Below are positions 5,885-7,197 of a DNA stretch of 7,197 nt, in pieces. This DNA comes from Planctomycetota bacterium (GTDB lineage: Bacteria > Planctomycetota > UBA8108). The stretch covers positions 29,389-36,585 of the forward strand of contig NZOA01000052.1 in assembly GCA_002695115.1 (NCBI GenBank). Reading direction: 5' to 3'. The position numbers were made by a program, and so were the translations under genes. The notes under the pieces are model-generated. The model was not told where the DNA came from and ran no database searches. It saw only the letters and a list, made by a program, of their open reading frames with translations. The stretch's first letter is position 1, and every line of letters begins with the position of its first letter.

Positions 5885-7195
5885 TTGTCGACGACCGAGA
5901 AACCGGCCTACAAGGTCAAGGATATCGAGCTGGCGGAGTGGGGGCGAAAAGAGATCGAGCTGGCCGAGCGCGAGATGCCCGGCCTCATGTCGCTGCGCGA
6001 GAAATACGGAGGCGAGAAACCGCTCACCGGAGTCCGCGTAGCCGGCTGCCTCCATATGACAATCCAGACCGCGGTCCTCATCGAGACCCTCATCGAGCTC
6101 GGGGCGGAGGTCACCTGGTCGAGCTGCAATATCTACAGCACCCAGGACCACGCCGCCGCGGCCATGGCCGTCGCCGGCGTCCCGGTCTACGCCTGGAAAG
6201 GCGAGACCGAGGATGAATACGACTGGTGCATCGAGCAGACGCTCGTATTTCCCGACGGCAAGCCCCTGAACATGATCCTCGACGATGGAGGAGATCTCAC
6301 CAGGATAGTCCACGACAAGTATCCGCAGTACATGGCTGATATCCGCGGACTCACCGAGGAGACCACCACCGGCGTGCACAGGCTCTACCAGATGCTCGAG
6401 CGCGGCGAGCTGAAGATTCCCGCCATCAACGTCAACGACTCCGTCACCAAGAGCAAGTTTGACAACCTCTACGGCTGCCGTGAGTCGCTCGCCGATGGCA
6501 TCAAGCGCGCCACCGACATCATGGTCTCGGGCAAGGTCGTCGTCGTCTGCGGCTATGGAGATGTAGGTAAGGGTTGCGCCCAGTCCATGCAGGGCTTCGG
6601 AGCGCGAGTCATCGTCACCGAGATCGATCCGATCTGCGCCCTGCAGGCCTCGATGGAGGGTTACGAGGTCGTCACCATGGACGAGGCGGCTGGCGAGGGC
6701 GACATCTTCGTAACAGCCACCGGCTGCTGCGACGTGATCACCGGTGAGCACATGCTGAAGATGAAGAACGACTCCATCATCTGCAACATCGGCCACTTTG
6801 ACACCGAGATCGACGTCGACTGGCTGACGAAGCGCGAGGATGTCGAGTGTGTGAATATCAAGCCGCAGGTCGACCGCTACGTCTTCGGGGATGGGCGCGG
6901 CCTGATCCTGCTGGCCTCCGGGCGGTTGGTGAACCTTGGCTGCGCGACGGGGCATCCCTCCTTCGTCATGTCGAACTCATTTACCAACCAGGTGCTGGCG
7001 CAGATGGCGCTCTGGCAGACGCCGGATGCGTACCCTCTCGGTGTCCACATGCTTCCGAAGAAGCTTGATGAAGAGGTCGCAAGGCTGCACCTCGAAAAGC
7101 TCGGCGTCAGGCTCACGGAGCTTACGGCGGACCAGTCGGAATACCTTGGCCTGCCGGTCGAGGGTCCCTACAAGCCTGAATTCTACCGTTACTGA
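5885..7195 (+). CDS. ahcY: S-adenosylhomocysteine hydrolase (adenosylhomocysteinase)
   Basis: The enzyme reversibly splits S-adenosylhomocysteine into adenosine and homocysteine in the cytoplasm, using tightly bound NAD. This relieves inhibition of methyltransferases and feeds methionine regeneration. The 436-residue protein is complete. Residues matching the human active site are present: His57 (CLHMT), Asp134 (ILDDGGDL), Glu159 (EETTTGVH), Lys189, Asp193 and Cys198 (within [14 protein letters not shown]), and His304 (NIGHFD). The NAD-binding glycine loop is GYGDVGKG (223-230), and the C-terminal tail KPEFYRY (430-436) carries the Lys and Tyr that reach into the partner subunit's NAD site in the tetramer. 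The length is that of the compact form, near the 432 residues of the human enzyme, without the roughly 40-residue insertion of many proteobacterial versions. The start is TTG with a strong ribosome binding site; the N-terminal [16 protein letters not shown] is typical of the family. It follows the SahR-like gene and is its expected target. Confidence 0.98.
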   Translation: MSTTEKPAYKVKDIELAEWGRKEIELAEREMPGLMSLREKYGGEKPLTGVRVAGCLHMTIQTAVLIETLIELGAEVTWSSCNIYSTQDHAAAAMAVAGVPVYAWKGETEDEYDWCIEQTLVFPDGKPLNMILDDGGDLTRIVHDKYPQYMADIRGLTEETTTGVHRLYQMLERGELKIPAINVNDSVTKSKFDNLYGCRESLADGIKRATDIMVSGKVVVVCGYGDVGKGCAQSMQGFGARVIVTEIDPICALQASMEGYEVVTMDEAAGEGDIFVTATGCCDVITGEHMLKMKNDSIICNIGHFDTEIDVDWLTKREDVECVNIKPQVDRYVFGDGRGLILLASGRLVNLGCATGHPSFVMSNSFTNQVLAQMALWQTPDAYPLGVHMLPKKLDEEVARLHLEKLGVRLTELTADQSEYLGLPVEGPYKPEFYRY

Positions 7196-7197
7196 GC

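Noticed and set aside
5360..6955. A 531-codon open frame on the minus strand across the regulator and ahcY
   Set aside because: It is antisense to two genes with clear motif-level identity, its translation shows no recognisable domain, and GC-rich codon bias commonly produces such open antisense frames.

Overview
The window looks like chromosomal DNA from a GC-rich bacterium of the PVC superphylum (Planctomycetota, Verrucomicrobiota and relatives). The main reason is the minus-strand pair at 1-3359. One gene starts a Planctomycete-type cytochrome c (PSCyt1) protein. The other encodes a large secreted 'PVC-type heme-binding CxxCH' dehydrogenase-like protein. Both families are heavily expanded in that superphylum. 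The phylum cannot be fixed from the sequence alone.

Layout: on the minus strand, the 1012-residue exported propeller/HEAT-like/cytochrome protein (321-3359) is followed after 3 bp by the PSCyt1 gene (317 to beyond base 1), so the two are almost certainly co-transcribed. A 176-bp divergent spacer (3360-3536) separates them from three plus-strand genes: a GH88-type unsaturated glucuronyl hydrolase (3537-4799), an ArsR-type regulator fused to a SAM-methyltransferase-like domain (4847-5806), and S-adenosylhomocysteine hydrolase ahcY (5885-7195, complete). No tRNA, rRNA, CRISPR array, insertion sequence or transposase was seen.

The most interesting unit is the right half. A regulator with the architecture of SahR, the SAH-responsive repressor of the SAM cycle described in Proteobacteria, lies directly upstream of ahcY, the enzyme that removes SAH. 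The 47-bp gap before the regulator holds a perfect 28-bp AT-rich palindrome, a strong operator candidate. Its right arm contains an extended -10 sequence that would place the transcript start at or next to the ATG, so a leaderless autoregulated message is plausible. A GC-rich hairpin with a GNRA loop followed by six T's lies between the regulator and ahcY and may modulate read-through. The proposed circuit is: SAH accumulates, binds the methyltransferase-like domain, the repressor leaves the palindrome, and sahR-ahcY is expressed.

The left half is probably periplasmic electron-transfer/oxidation machinery. With the nearby GH88 enzyme it hints at polysaccharide or uronate breakdown, but that link rests only on proximity.
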